The translations under genes were made by a program, and so were the position numbers. A DNA stretch of 64,000 nt from Candidatus Thorarchaeota archaeon (GTDB taxonomy: Archaea > Asgardarchaeota > Thorarchaeia > Thorarchaeales > Thorarchaeaceae): positions 2,781,509 to 2,845,508 of the forward strand of contig CP070761.1 of assembly GCA_020348985.1 (NCBI GenBank), read 5' to 3'. This document shows, in pieces, positions 24,437-33,134 of this stretch. The notes beneath the pieces are model-generated. The model searched no databases. It saw only the letters and a program-made list of their open reading frames with translations, and had not been told where the DNA came from. Position 1 is the stretch's first letter; every line of letters starts with the position of its first letter.

Positions 24437-26281
24437 CTATTCCTCTCTAACCTCGATCCACTCGGGTATCTCGACTGTCTGCTCATCGAGATTGAGAATC
24501 CAAGATGTTACACCAGCCTCATCCGTTGTAGGCATTCCAAATCCATGACGTTCGTACAGATCCGAAGCAGGGGGGTTCTTCTTTGTGGGTATGTATTCAC
24601 CAATCACGCGAGAGGCTCCAGCGGCTCGCGCATCGGCGATTATTCTCGCCAAGAAAGCGGTCTCGACCGACCGTCCTATTACTCTGCAGCTCATCAAGAA
24701 CGAATCAATAATCCTGTCACCATTATTTGCTTTCACAATGGCGACGCCTACGACACCCTCGTCTCCGAATTTGTCGGTGACAGCCATGCTGTATACGGTT
24801 GAATCCTCCGAATCTCGGAACTGCTGTACTTGAGCGTCTGTATATCTTCTAGTCGTCAAATTGAACTGATTCGTCTTGCCTATCAATTGGACTACCCTAG
24901 GTGTGTCAAAGTCGCTGACTGGTTGTATCAGAACCTTGAGATCCAGAGTCTTCAAGAAATCATCAAGTGATCCTGCATCCCTCTCTAATTCAGCACGCTT
25001 TCGCTTCCCAACGTACATCTCTCCGCGCGCCATGTCTTCCTTAGTGAGAGACAATACATCAAACACGTCTAGGTTCTCTAAAGTCTGGCGATAGAGTCGG
25101 GGATTCTCAGGAAGGTCAACGACCAGAACCTCAGGTAATGTCTGTCTTACCTGCTCCCTTTCCACGGGACTGTCGTCAATGAAGACAATGCTGTCTAGAC
25201 CAATGTTTATCTCTTCAGCGAGTTCGATCAGATTCGTAGGTTTGTTCTGCCAGTTGATTCTTAGCGCAGCAAAATGCTCCTCACGGAGAACTTGGTAAGG
25301 ATGTTCTCTGAGCACCTTAATTGCGTCCTCGAAATTGTTCTTGCTGTTGACTGCGAGAATGATTCCGCGGTTGTAGAGACTGAGTAGCACTCTTTGGAAG
25401 TCCACATATTCAATACCAGGAGATGTGTTGCCTAGCTTGATACCTTCCATACCATCTTCGCCGATGATTCCTCCCCAGAGTGTGTTGTCAAGGTCAAGTA
25501 CGATGCACTTCTTGGCCAGACCTCGAATGGCCCGGATGTAGCGCAAGTATCCCTCAGCTACGACGGGTGTGAATTCCTCGCTGAATGGAATCGACCCTCT
25601 GTACATTGTATTCCAATTTACGACTCGGTCTTTGCCAAAGGCTGCAGCCGTAGAGTCCAGATCAACAACATGAACCCTATTTGAGGTACGAAACTCTTCA
25701 GCAAGAGCTCTGTTTGCGTCCGCGAAGAAGTCTCTGATTCCCAATTGCTGTTTGGAGTCGGCAACTCCTAGAGGAGAGAATACCGGGACGATGAAGTTGT
25801 TGACAAGTACCAAGGCAGACGTGCTCTTCTCCAGCTCTTTCGCTACTGCAGAAACAGCTTTGACGATCTCCTTTTGGGAAGACTTCCTTTCCTTGTCATT
25901 CATCCTTGGAAAAGATGATAGAAAGAGTTGATCAAGCAGAGACCATGCGTCAACAGCAAGCACGACAACATCCGGGTCCAGCTGACGAAAAGGTGACATT
26001 GGATCGAGAGCTTCCTGACGAAATGTGTTGAAGCCCCCAATGAATGTCTGAGGATGCAGGCCCTCCAGTCTAATCATAACATCAAGACAGGCTGCTACTG
26101 GTTCCAGTGTTGATGAGCCGATCACAGCCACACGTATCAACTGCGTTTCGTCTTCAGGAGGGGGAATCTCGAGGCGCTCGATCTTCTTGAAGACGCTCCA
26201 GTATCCAAGATAGGACGGGTTCTCACGAACGGTTTCGAGAAGGTCTGAGATAGCTTTATCGTTGTCACCCATATGCCTCAC
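24437..26281 (-). CDS. FkbH-like HAD-superfamily protein
   Basis: 614 residues with the three-part FkbH layout. The N-terminal SGNH-like region (IRVAVIGSSTLEPVAACL to DPDVVVLAVDAWSLL) lies at about 48-250. A HAD phosphatase-like domain follows with the nucleophile motif VLDLDNTLWGGIIGEDG (Asp263 first, Asp265 second) and later FIDDSPVEREQV. The C-terminal GNAT-like part has AIVKANNGDRIIDSFLMSCRVIGRSVETAFLARII. Characterised relatives load glyceryl groups from 1,3-bisphosphoglycerate onto an ACP. The ACP is the next gene, and AcpS overlaps the 5' end by 4 bases, so the same reaction is likely here. Confidence 0.88.
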   Translation of the reverse strand: MRHMGDNDKAISDLLETVRENPSYLGYWSVFKKIERLEIPPPEDETQLIRVAVIGSSTLEPVAACLDVMIRLEGLHPQTFIGGFNTFRQEALDPMSPFRQLDPDVVVLAVDAWSLLDQLFLSSFPRMNDKERKSSQKEIVKAVSAVAKELEKSTSALVLVNNFIVPVFSPLGVADSKQQLGIRDFFADANRALAEEFRTSNRVHVVDLDSTAAAFGKDRVVNWNTMYRGSIPFSEEFTPVVAEGYLRYIRAIRGLAKKCIVLDLDNTLWGGIIGEDGMEGIKLGNTSPGIEYVDFQRVLLSLYNRGIILAVNSKNNFEDAIKVLREHPYQVLREEHFAALRINWQNKPTNLIELAEEINIGLDSIVFIDDSPVEREQVRQTLPEVLVVDLPENPRLYRQTLENLDVFDVLSLTKEDMARGEMYVGKRKRAELERDAGSLDDFLKTLDLKVLIQPVSDFDTPRVVQLIGKTNQFNLTTRRYTDAQVQQFRDSEDSTVYSMAVTDKFGDEGVVGVAIVKANNGDRIIDSFLMSCRVIGRSVETAFLARIIADARAAGASRVIGEYIPTKKNPPASDLYERHGFGMPTTDEAGVTSWILNLDEQTVEIPEWIEVREE

Positions 26282-26730
26282 TCTCTCTGCAAAAGCTCTA
26301 GGACAGCTCTGTCTATCTTCGCCTGAATATCACCCAGTTCTAGTGATCGAGCACGTGGATACGAAACCGCAACTGCAACTGCGTGGGTCGAAGAGAACGA
26401 TAAACTCACTCTAATCTGATTCCCGTCCGGACCGTCTAACAGCCTCACATTTGGGACTCCTTCAGTGCTCCTGATTATCTCGATACTCGCAATTCTGCCA
26501 ATGTTATTCAGTTCTAGTGCCTTTGCAACGGCTTCCTTTCCCGCAAACGTAACAGCTAGATGCGGTGCGGGATCCTGAAAGCTGAAACAGTACGAACTCT
26601 CAATTCTCGTGAAAACCCTCTGGACAAACGGGGAATCTTCGGTAAGACCTCTGAATCGCTCTATTTCAACGATGTCTGTTCCTATTTGTGCTTCTTCAAG
26701 CTCTGAGGTCTCGACCTCGTCACTACACAA
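26278..26730 (-). CDS. acpS: Holo-ACP synthase (4'-phosphopantetheinyl transferase)
   Basis: 150 residues from a TTG. Both AcpS motifs are present: GTDIVEIERF (residues 18-27, Mg-binding Asp) and FAGKEAVAKAL (about 64-74, with Glu and Lys). It would convert the ACP encoded two genes downstream to its holo form. It overlaps the FkbH-like gene by 4 bases. The order acpS-fkbH-acp, with its dedicated transferase, suggests a mobile or self-sufficient module. Confidence 0.88.
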   Translation of the reverse strand: MCSDEVETSELEEAQIGTDIVEIERFRGLTEDSPFVQRVFTRIESSYCFSFQDPAPHLAVTFAGKEAVAKALELNNIGRIASIEIIRSTEGVPNVRLLDGPDGNQIRVSLSFSSTHAVAVAVSYPRARSLELGDIQAKIDRAVLELLQRE

Positions 26731-26790
26731 CTTGACTCGACCGCCCTATCTTCTGGAGTCTCTTATAATGATATGGAAGAACCAATAGGA

Positions 26791-28230
26791 TCAAAGCTTA
26801 GAATCCTGCACAAGTTGAGCCGAGGACCACGGATAACGTTCTAGGATTGAGTCCAGAAGAGCCTGAACCTTCCTAACCTCTGAGGTGCCCTGATACGCCA
26901 GCAGGAGAACCAACCCGCCCCTCGTACGCTTGAATTTCTGGTACATTGTCTTGCTCGTACTTATCGTGTCACAGACCACCATCACATCAGCCTGCGGGAT
27001 GTCTAGGTCTCGCTCTCCAACTGGAGACATTACGAGGACTTCGACATCCTCGTTCTCCCGGAACTCCCTCAGAATCTCACCCTTGTCACGAGTCTGGCCT
27101 GTGATTGTGATTGTGGATAACCCAGCCCTCGTCAGTGTTTCCTCAATTTGAGCAACCATTTCGAGATACGAGGATAGCACGACCGTCTTTCGATATTGCT
27201 TGGCGATCTCAAGGACTCGAAGTGTCTTCAAAGATATCTCGGACAGACTCTTGTGTAGATGAGCTACGTTGAAATATCGTTTCAAATAGTCAGTATGGAA
27301 CATCCGAAGGAATCTATTGGCGGGCATGGCGTAGACGTACTTCCGGATGAGCAGCAGGCCCGAATAACGGCTCTTCAGTTCATCACTTATTGGTAGTCTT
27401 TCAATCATCAAATGTATTCGTCTAACATCTCCTTCCACTAGGTCAAGATTTCCGGATTCATCCAGTTCCTGCAAAATCTCTTGGCGTGTGTTTCGGATTA
27501 GCTCGTCCAAGACGACAAGAATCGACCGAATCTTCACATCAGTGACAAGGTTGATTGTGAGGAACGTAGGCTCAATGTGTTCTTCTACATCGGTGCCATA
27601 GAGATCTTCCATGGAGATTACTTCAGATTCCGGTATCTGTTCCCTCAATGTGCGAAGCTCGTTTCGTATTTCCAGCTGTTCTTCCGTAAACACCGCATGG
27701 TCGTCGCGTAGTGTTCCGCTCATACCGATAATCCACTTCCCTGCAAAGAAACCCAGAATGGTTCGCCATGGAAAGACGACCGTGGTTCTGCCTCCAGTTC
27801 TTTTGATTATAGTATCAACTTCGTTGATTAGTATCATATCGTAAGCTTCCAGAAGTGAGGGTTCTTTCTCCACCATCCTAGCCAATATCTGAGGAGTTGC
27901 TACAACAACCCTCTTCTCCCGTAATACAATGGGTCGGAGGGGAGACCTTACTCTGGATGATAGCTCTCCAAGGTCATCCTCGAGACCACCATACTCGCTC
28001 CTCAGATAGTCCATGGTTTCTGCGAGAGATGATGACGAGTGAACAACTATGATGATTCTCGTCTCAGGAAACCGCTCAGCAACAATCTGATGAGTGATGA
28101 ATCGTTTCCCCAGTCCGCAATCTAGCTCAAGCAATAGATTAGTGCCAGCCATCGAACTAATCCTGTCAAGGATGTAATTCTGGTATCCCCTTGGGGTGTA
28201 CTTTGTCTGGGCACTTGGCATTGCATTCAC
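26791..28230 (-). CDS. Divergent superfamily 2 helicase-like ATPase
   Basis: 479 residues from GTG 28230 (ATG three codons on). Layout is SF2, closest in feel to the Hef/MDA5/ERCC4 helicase branch: YTPRGYQNYIL (Q-motif-like), ELDCGLGKRF (35-44, Walker A with Lys42 but Arg where Thr/Ser is usual), VVVATPQIL, and DMILINEVD in place of DEAH/DEAD. MSGTLRDD follows, then TVVLSSYLEMVAQIEETL, VEVLVMSPVGERDLDIPQADVMV and YQKFKRTRGG (motif VI). The changed Walker A and Walker B residues suggest weak or altered ATP hydrolysis. Function unknown. Confidence 0.75.
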   Translation of the reverse strand: MNAMPSAQTKYTPRGYQNYILDRISSMAGTNLLLELDCGLGKRFITHQIVAERFPETRIIIVVHSSSSLAETMDYLRSEYGGLEDDLGELSSRVRSPLRPIVLREKRVVVATPQILARMVEKEPSLLEAYDMILINEVDTIIKRTGGRTTVVFPWRTILGFFAGKWIIGMSGTLRDDHAVFTEEQLEIRNELRTLREQIPESEVISMEDLYGTDVEEHIEPTFLTINLVTDVKIRSILVVLDELIRNTRQEILQELDESGNLDLVEGDVRRIHLMIERLPISDELKSRYSGLLLIRKYVYAMPANRFLRMFHTDYLKRYFNVAHLHKSLSEISLKTLRVLEIAKQYRKTVVLSSYLEMVAQIEETLTRAGLSTITITGQTRDKGEILREFRENEDVEVLVMSPVGERDLDIPQADVMVVCDTISTSKTMYQKFKRTRGGLVLLLAYQGTSEVRKVQALLDSILERYPWSSAQLVQDSKL

Positions 28231-28321
28231 TTGAGATTCTTGGACTCAACCAACCGTGCACTTCATTCGGTCTTAAGAACCTAGAGTATAGGTGGTTCCA
28301 TAAGGAATCTGACAATCACTT

Positions 28322-29161
28322 CTAGTCGTCCTCATTGAGGGCGTCTACATGGTCCTCGACATTTCTGATTTGCACTGGGTCCGCCATTCCATGGAAGGTG
28401 ACCTCGGAAGTCGATTCGACGTCACCCCTTCTCAATGGAGTCGCCCTTCCGCTTACCCATATAGTGCCAGCCTGAATCTTGCGATTCTTTGGAACAACCG
28501 AGTTGGCCCCAATGACCGCGTTGTCTCCAATCTCTGCACCAGGCATGATAATCGCGTAACCCCCAACAGTGACATTGTCACCAATCTTGACCTTCTTGAG
28601 GTACAGCGAATTGCCTTCAAAGACATGAGCAGATATAATCGCGCCGTAGCCTGTATAGCAATTCCTTCCGATTTCGACTCGCTCTGGTGTGAACACGAGA
28701 CTATTGCCCAGTACTGTGTCCTTTCCAATCTTGGCCCCAAATTGAACCTGCCTTACCCTACCATCGATATACGGTGCAAAGAGCCAGATGAAGTGTCTTA
28801 ATAGAGCATAGTAGGTTTCGCGGAACTCGTAGATCAACCATTCATCAGAGTCCCGAGTATAGTAGCCTTCATCGACCATGGGTATCGCCAAACGGGACAA
28901 CTTGAACATTGCCACCAGGACAGTGAGAAACACAGTGTAGCAGACCAAGCCGATAGGTACGACTAGAATGAGGAACCAGAACTTCTCGTACACAAACTGC
29001 GGAAAAGCACCTGCAAATTGGATTTCGACGAAGGCCTGAATGTCTTGGAATGGCCATCCGAAACCATTAATCACGGGGTCGAGATTCTGAAGAGCATAGA
29101 AGAACATGAAGACCGGAATGATTGATGCTATCGCCATACTGATTAGAATCGATAGGGCCAT
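28322..29161 (-). CDS. Membrane-associated left-handed beta-helix acyltransferase, copy 1
   Basis: 279 residues from ATG 29161. Two hydrophobic segments (MALSILISMAIASIIPVFMFF, FWFLILVVPIGLVCYTVFLTVLVAMF) precede a hexapeptide-repeat domain (VQFGAKIGKDTVLGNSLVFTPERVEIGRNCYTGYGAIIS, VKIGDNVTVGGYAIIMPGAEIGDNAVIGANSVVP). This layout resembles the C-terminal domain of Pls-type NRPS enzymes (membrane plus LbH). It is paralogous to the next gene. An in-frame CTG at 29194, 7 bases after a perfect AGGAGG (29207-29202), would add LKVKTRVYGIY; the paralogue has the same arrangement, so the true start may be CTG. Confidence 0.78.
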   Translation of the reverse strand: MALSILISMAIASIIPVFMFFYALQNLDPVINGFGWPFQDIQAFVEIQFAGAFPQFVYEKFWFLILVVPIGLVCYTVFLTVLVAMFKLSRLAIPMVDEGYYTRDSDEWLIYEFRETYYALLRHFIWLFAPYIDGRVRQVQFGAKIGKDTVLGNSLVFTPERVEIGRNCYTGYGAIISAHVFEGNSLYLKKVKIGDNVTVGGYAIIMPGAEIGDNAVIGANSVVPKNRKIQAGTIWVSGRATPLRRGDVESTSEVTFHGMADPVQIRNVEDHVDALNEDD

Positions 29162-29294
29162 GTAGATTCCGTATACTCTGGTCTTGACTTTCAGTTTCCG
29201 GCCTCCTATGCCAATGATTTTCCGTCACCGGAATCAGTCGGAATAAGAACCTTCCCGTGCAGTGCTTCCGACGTTTTCTGAAGAATTCTTTGCT

Positions 29295-30116
29295 TTACGC
29301 TTCAGATGGTTCGGACGGACCATCTTCATCTTCAACTGATTTGGCCGGATTGGTAATCGCCTGAATGCTAACCGGGTCCATGTCTTTCCGGGGTATCGCG
29401 TTCCCGTTGATCCAAATGGAGTTGGGAGGAATAATGCGGTCCTTGCCAACCACTGTGTTGGCGGCAACAATTGAGTTGTCGCCTATTTCAGTCCCCGCGA
29501 AAACCATAGCGTGACCTCCCACGGTCACATTGTTGCCAATCTTCACGGTCTTGATATACAACCTGTCTCCATCATACATGTGCGGACATAGAAGTGAGCC
29601 ATACCCAACGATGCAATTCTTACCGATTTCCAACCTGTCAGGAGTCAAGACGTGCCCTCCGCCAATGATCGTTCCTCTTCCAATCTTGGCTCCGAAGTAG
29701 ATGTGTAGAAGTCGTGCATTCAGGAAGGCCGAAAAGAACCAGGTGAAGTGTGAGAAGATGGTATAGTACGATTGGTACATCTCGTAGAAGAGCCATTCAC
29801 CATTTGCTTTGTAATAGACTCCTTCGTCAAGATGGGGAATCGCCCGCCTGGAAAGGACAAACATGGCGCACAACACTGCAAGAAACATTCCATAGCAGAA
29901 CAGACCGAGGGGTACAATCAAGACAAAGAACCAGAACCTCTCAAGTGCAATCGCAGGAAGAACGCCTGCGAAAGCACCAGCAAAGAAACTCTGGATATTT
30001 GCGAATGGCCAACCGAAGCCTGTTAGAACTGAGTCTAGATTCTCAAATGCTGCCAGGAATACGAAAACCGCTGGCATCGCTGCGATGAAGATACTGAGGA
30101 GCATTGACAATGCCAT
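29295..30116 (-). CDS. Membrane-associated left-handed beta-helix acyltransferase, copy 2
   Basis: 273 residues from ATG 30116, same architecture as copy 1: hydrophobic segments MALSMLLSIFIAAMPAVFVFL and FWFFVLIVPLGLFCYGMFLAVLCAMFVLS, then hexapeptide repeats (IYFGAKIGRGTIIGGGHVLTPDRLEIGKNCIVGYGSL, VKIGNNVTVGGHAMVFAGTEIGDNSIVAANTVVG). The two copies arose by tandem duplication. An in-frame CTG at 30149, with GAGGAG (30164-30159) 9 bases before it, extends the protein by LKPKYIAYALY, closely like copy 1. Likely substrate is an acyl-ACP or acyl-CoA; this is inference from the nearby ACP operon. Confidence 0.78.
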   Translation of the reverse strand: MALSMLLSIFIAAMPAVFVFLAAFENLDSVLTGFGWPFANIQSFFAGAFAGVLPAIALERFWFFVLIVPLGLFCYGMFLAVLCAMFVLSRRAIPHLDEGVYYKANGEWLFYEMYQSYYTIFSHFTWFFSAFLNARLLHIYFGAKIGRGTIIGGGHVLTPDRLEIGKNCIVGYGSLLCPHMYDGDRLYIKTVKIGNNVTVGGHAMVFAGTEIGDNSIVAANTVVGKDRIIPPNSIWINGNAIPRKDMDPVSIQAITNPAKSVEDEDGPSEPSEA

Positions 30117-30307
30117 GTAAAGGGCATATGCAATGTACTTAGGCTTCAGCTTCAGACGCTCCTCTAGGGCTCTTAATCGTGGTCAATCGCCAGACTCCAT
30201 TTTTCAAGGTTTCCGGTACGGGCGGATACGATTTTGTCCTCGCAGAAACAGATATAGAGCCCACCAAATCGAGTCCGTAAGCCGCACTTACCCCTTTGGT
30301 GAAAGAT

Positions 30308-31543
30308 ATGACCTACGATCTCGCGATTGCCGGAACTGGCCCAGCAGGTTTGATGACCGCTGACCGAGCTTCAGAGAAGGGACTAAGGACAATCGTTCTC
30401 GAGAAACGGAACCACGTTACTGATTCCCTAATGGGCGAGCTAGTTACCGACAACGCTCTAAGACTGCTTCGCGTCAAACCTGATTCTGAATTTATCGGCA
30501 ACAAGTATAGTGAGATCGTGGGAGAGAGCCTAGACACTGGCGCAAACGTAGTAGTCGGTAAGGAGTTGCTAGGTAATGCATACCTTTTCGATGAAGACAA
30601 GTGTCAGGAGCTCATGAGAGACCGTGCCGAGGCAAATGGAGCAGAGTTCAAGTATGGAGCACGTGTCAGGTCGGTGATCAAAGAGAATGGCTCAGTTGTA
30701 GGGATGAAGTACAAAACCGACGATGAAGTTAGGGCCAAGCTCACTGTCGGTGCTGACGGTGCGTTTAGCAGGGTCTCAGAGACCGCAGGTTTTAGGTCAT
30801 TTGTCAAGAAATGGCTGCTGAGTTATGGATATCGATGGAAGCTGGAAAACTGCAAGGGCGTTGATCCTAACGTGGCTTACTTTTACGTTGGCAAAGATGT
30901 CGGATTGGGCTACCTATGGTTGTACCCGAGGAGTGAGTCCGAGGTCAATCTTGGAATAGGCCGTGTTCCATCTTCAAAGACAAATTGGGATGCGCTTCCG
31001 CCCATGCAGGAAGTCTTGAGGAAATACAAGAACAGCCATTCTGAGACAAAGGATGCGACGATTGCTTCGGTAAATGGTGGCGTCGTACCTTGCGCGGGAA
31101 TAATCCCCCGTTTTACTGATGCTGGCGTGGCTCTTTGCGGAAACAGTGCAGGCCAGGTCTCGTCGATCGTCGGCGGTGGCGTGACAACTTGCTTTCACGC
31201 AGGCACTCTTCTGGCCAAGCATGCCGCCAGAGCTATCGAAGAAGATGATGTTTCAAAGAAGAGCATTGAGAAGTATGAGAAGGAGTACAGAAAGACCAAG
31301 CTCGCCTACAACATAACCCAGACAGGCAAGGGGATGTGGGCAGTGTCCAAGTTTGCAATGTTCAACGATCCAATTGATGCAGCCGAGGTAGTGCTAGAGT
31401 CACTTGATGCAAGGACACTGAATGCTGCGATTCAGGGAAACATGAAAGTGAGTGACATCATGACTCTGCTGACCGACTTCTTGCCCATGGTGATGACAAT
31501 AGGAAAGGGTTACCTTCGGAGCATAGCAGTGAGTGGGCTCTGA
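30308..31543 (+). CDS. Geranylgeranyl reductase family FAD-dependent protein
   Basis: 411 residues from ATG 30308 (a GTG and a TTG lie 3 and 4 codons earlier). FAD fold: LAIAGTGPAGLMTADRASEKGLRTIVLEKR at the N-terminus, then VGADGAFSRVSETAGF. The second FAD motif is VALCGNSAGQVSSIVGGGV, with Asn where Asp is usual. Members saturate isoprenoid chains, for example in archaeal ether lipid synthesis. A cofactor-site Asn and lack of adjacent lipid genes leave the substrate open. It is divergent from the LbH pair. Confidence 0.83.
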   Translation: MTYDLAIAGTGPAGLMTADRASEKGLRTIVLEKRNHVTDSLMGELVTDNALRLLRVKPDSEFIGNKYSEIVGESLDTGANVVVGKELLGNAYLFDEDKCQELMRDRAEANGAEFKYGARVRSVIKENGSVVGMKYKTDDEVRAKLTVGADGAFSRVSETAGFRSFVKKWLLSYGYRWKLENCKGVDPNVAYFYVGKDVGLGYLWLYPRSESEVNLGIGRVPSSKTNWDALPPMQEVLRKYKNSHSETKDATIASVNGGVVPCAGIIPRFTDAGVALCGNSAGQVSSIVGGGVTTCFHAGTLLAKHAARAIEEDDVSKKSIEKYEKEYRKTKLAYNITQTGKGMWAVSKFAMFNDPIDAAEVVLESLDARTLNAAIQGNMKVSDIMTLLTDFLPMVMTIGKGYLRSIAVSGL

Positions 31544-32049
31544 ATAGAGAGAATAAGGGGTAACACAGCGGCCCACTCGATTCCCAACTCTCTTGTTCGA
31601 ACAGTGGTGTACATTGTTCGTGCCCTCATGCTGGAAGAAGACTCGCCCAGCGCGAATGGGCCCATGTGTTACAACGACATCATCGTTGATGTCACTAATA
31701 AATCTGTTACCTGCGTTAACATTTATCGAGTTATTGTTTTGTGAATTTTCAATTCTGATTTCAAAATAGATGCAATTCAGAAAAGGAGAGAGTAGGTGAG
31801 GGGGGCCGTCACACGCCAGCTAATGCGGGGACCACCCCCTCGCCACCTGTTTTCGCCTAAGCAGAATGCCTGCCCATGCCCAGCACGAGGCTGAGTCAGC
31901 ACTTCTGTGCGAGAAGCACTTGATACCCGCTCTAATGCAGGAGTGTGTTCAGCACGACAGATATAAGAGTATTGTCGGGCGTTAACAGCACTTAAGTTAC
32001 TAAATAGCGACAACTAGAGCTCCATTTGGGTTAATTCGGAGTGGATGGC
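31544..32049. other. Long intergenic region with a GC-rich structured block
   Basis: About 500 bases without a credible gene. The first part is AT-rich. From 31790 to about 31985 the sequence is clearly GC-richer and highly self-complementary, including AGGTG...CACCT enclosing AGGGGG...CCCCCT and a CTTCT-GTGCG-AGAAG hairpin. The 3' end should carry the promoter of the HTH array. Confidence 0.4.
31790..31985. ncRNA. Candidate structured RNA (strand unknown)
   Basis: The block folds on paper: AGGTG and AGGGGG near 31794-31806 pair with CCCCCT and CACCT near 31831-31849, and a second hairpin (CTTCT / AGAAG, loop GTGCG) lies near 31900-31916. I do not see the conserved boxes of RNase P or SRP RNA, nor a tRNA. 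An RNA gene is only one explanation of the structure. Confidence 0.25.
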
Positions 32050-33132
32050 ATGGCTAGAGCAAAATCGGTCAACAAGCAGAGAGTATACGGCGCCTTGGCA
32101 AAGCTAGGGTTGAAGATGGAAGATGAACAGGAGTCAAGATCAATCAGTCTTCTTCGGACAATACTAAGACTCCAGCAAAATGCAAGAAAGCCACTGATGT
32201 TCTCGGAAATCTATGGAGACTTCACAAGAGAGGGAGCTGGGGAAGGTCTCACAAAGGCATGGGTGCACCGCGTACTGAAGAAGCTTGTAGACGCCGGATT
32301 CGTTAGAGTCGAGAGCCCCACTGCTCACAGAAAGAGATACACCTCTGATGTCAATTCTATTATGAACGCTCTGGAGAAGCTTCGAAGTGAGAGAATTGAA
32401 GGGATTTCGAATCTCATGAAGGATCTTGAAGACGACTTGAGTGAAGTTGAGAAGATCGACCCAGGCGCTCTTGCTCAAGAACTTTTCCGGCAGGTCGCTG
32501 GAAGAGAACAACCAATTGGCTCTAGGTCCATCAAGGGCCTAGATGAATGGCACCGCGTGACGGATAGCACAATATTCCAGAAAGCGGAACCAGGAGACAT
32601 CATACGGACTTCTGTCATGAACATCGGCCCGTTCCTCCAAGGTGTGGAGAAAAGAATAGGAAGAGTCATTGCGGCGGGATCTCGAGGAGTGGATATTCGC
32701 TACATGATTCCACCGGCAATCTTCCGCCAGGACGATGAGATTAGAGAGAGGGTCCAACGTGAGTGGCTGGTGAACGCTCTAGGGCAATTTGCGGAGTTGG
32801 TGAACAAGGGAATGAGATTCGACGCCAGATTGAATGTAGGGATGGGCAGGTCTTTTGCATTTATCAGCCTGAATGATGAGTGTATAGCGTTGATGATCTC
32901 GGAGAACCCGATAATGGGAGCATGGATGACAAGAGACTTCAACCCCCATTTGATTGACAATGCATTAGCGGCATTTGACGAGACTTGGGAGAAATCGAGG
33001 TCTATTATTGGGTTGACACCATCTGACCTTGCGAAAATAGGTGCAAGTTCTGAAAGTTATCTTCATTCAATGATAGAGAAAGGTCAAGAGAGGGCAAAGA
33101 AGCGGCAAGGGGAAGACGAGGGTGAGAAGTAG
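32050..33132 (+). CDS. wHTH regulator with TrmB/PLD-like effector domain, copy 1 of 3
   Basis: 360 residues from ATG 32050 (GTG 32041 is in frame). An N-terminal winged helix with an unusual long first half (SLLRTILRLQQNARKPLMFSEIYGDF, GLTKAWVHRVLKKLVDAGFVRVES) is followed by a helical hinge (LRSERIEGISNLMKDLEDDLSEVEK). The C-terminal ~200 residues read PGDIIRTSVMNIGPFLQGVEKR, GVDIRYMIPPAI, ECIALMISENPIMGAWMTRDFNPHLIDNALAAFDETWE. The closing motif recurs in both downstream paralogues and resembles the C-terminal sensing domain of TrmB-type regulators. Ligand and targets unknown. Confidence 0.7.
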   Translation: MARAKSVNKQRVYGALAKLGLKMEDEQESRSISLLRTILRLQQNARKPLMFSEIYGDFTREGAGEGLTKAWVHRVLKKLVDAGFVRVESPTAHRKRYTSDVNSIMNALEKLRSERIEGISNLMKDLEDDLSEVEKIDPGALAQELFRQVAGREQPIGSRSIKGLDEWHRVTDSTIFQKAEPGDIIRTSVMNIGPFLQGVEKRIGRVIAAGSRGVDIRYMIPPAIFRQDDEIRERVQREWLVNALGQFAELVNKGMRFDARLNVGMGRSFAFISLNDECIALMISENPIMGAWMTRDFNPHLIDNALAAFDETWEKSRSIIGLTPSDLAKIGASSESYLHSMIEKGQERAKKRQGEDEGEK

Positions 33133-33134
33133 AT

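Noticed and set aside
31777-32013. Minus-strand open frame of 78 codons in the long intergenic region
   Set aside because: Composition and residue pattern are not protein-like; the block is explained better by RNA-like self-complementarity.
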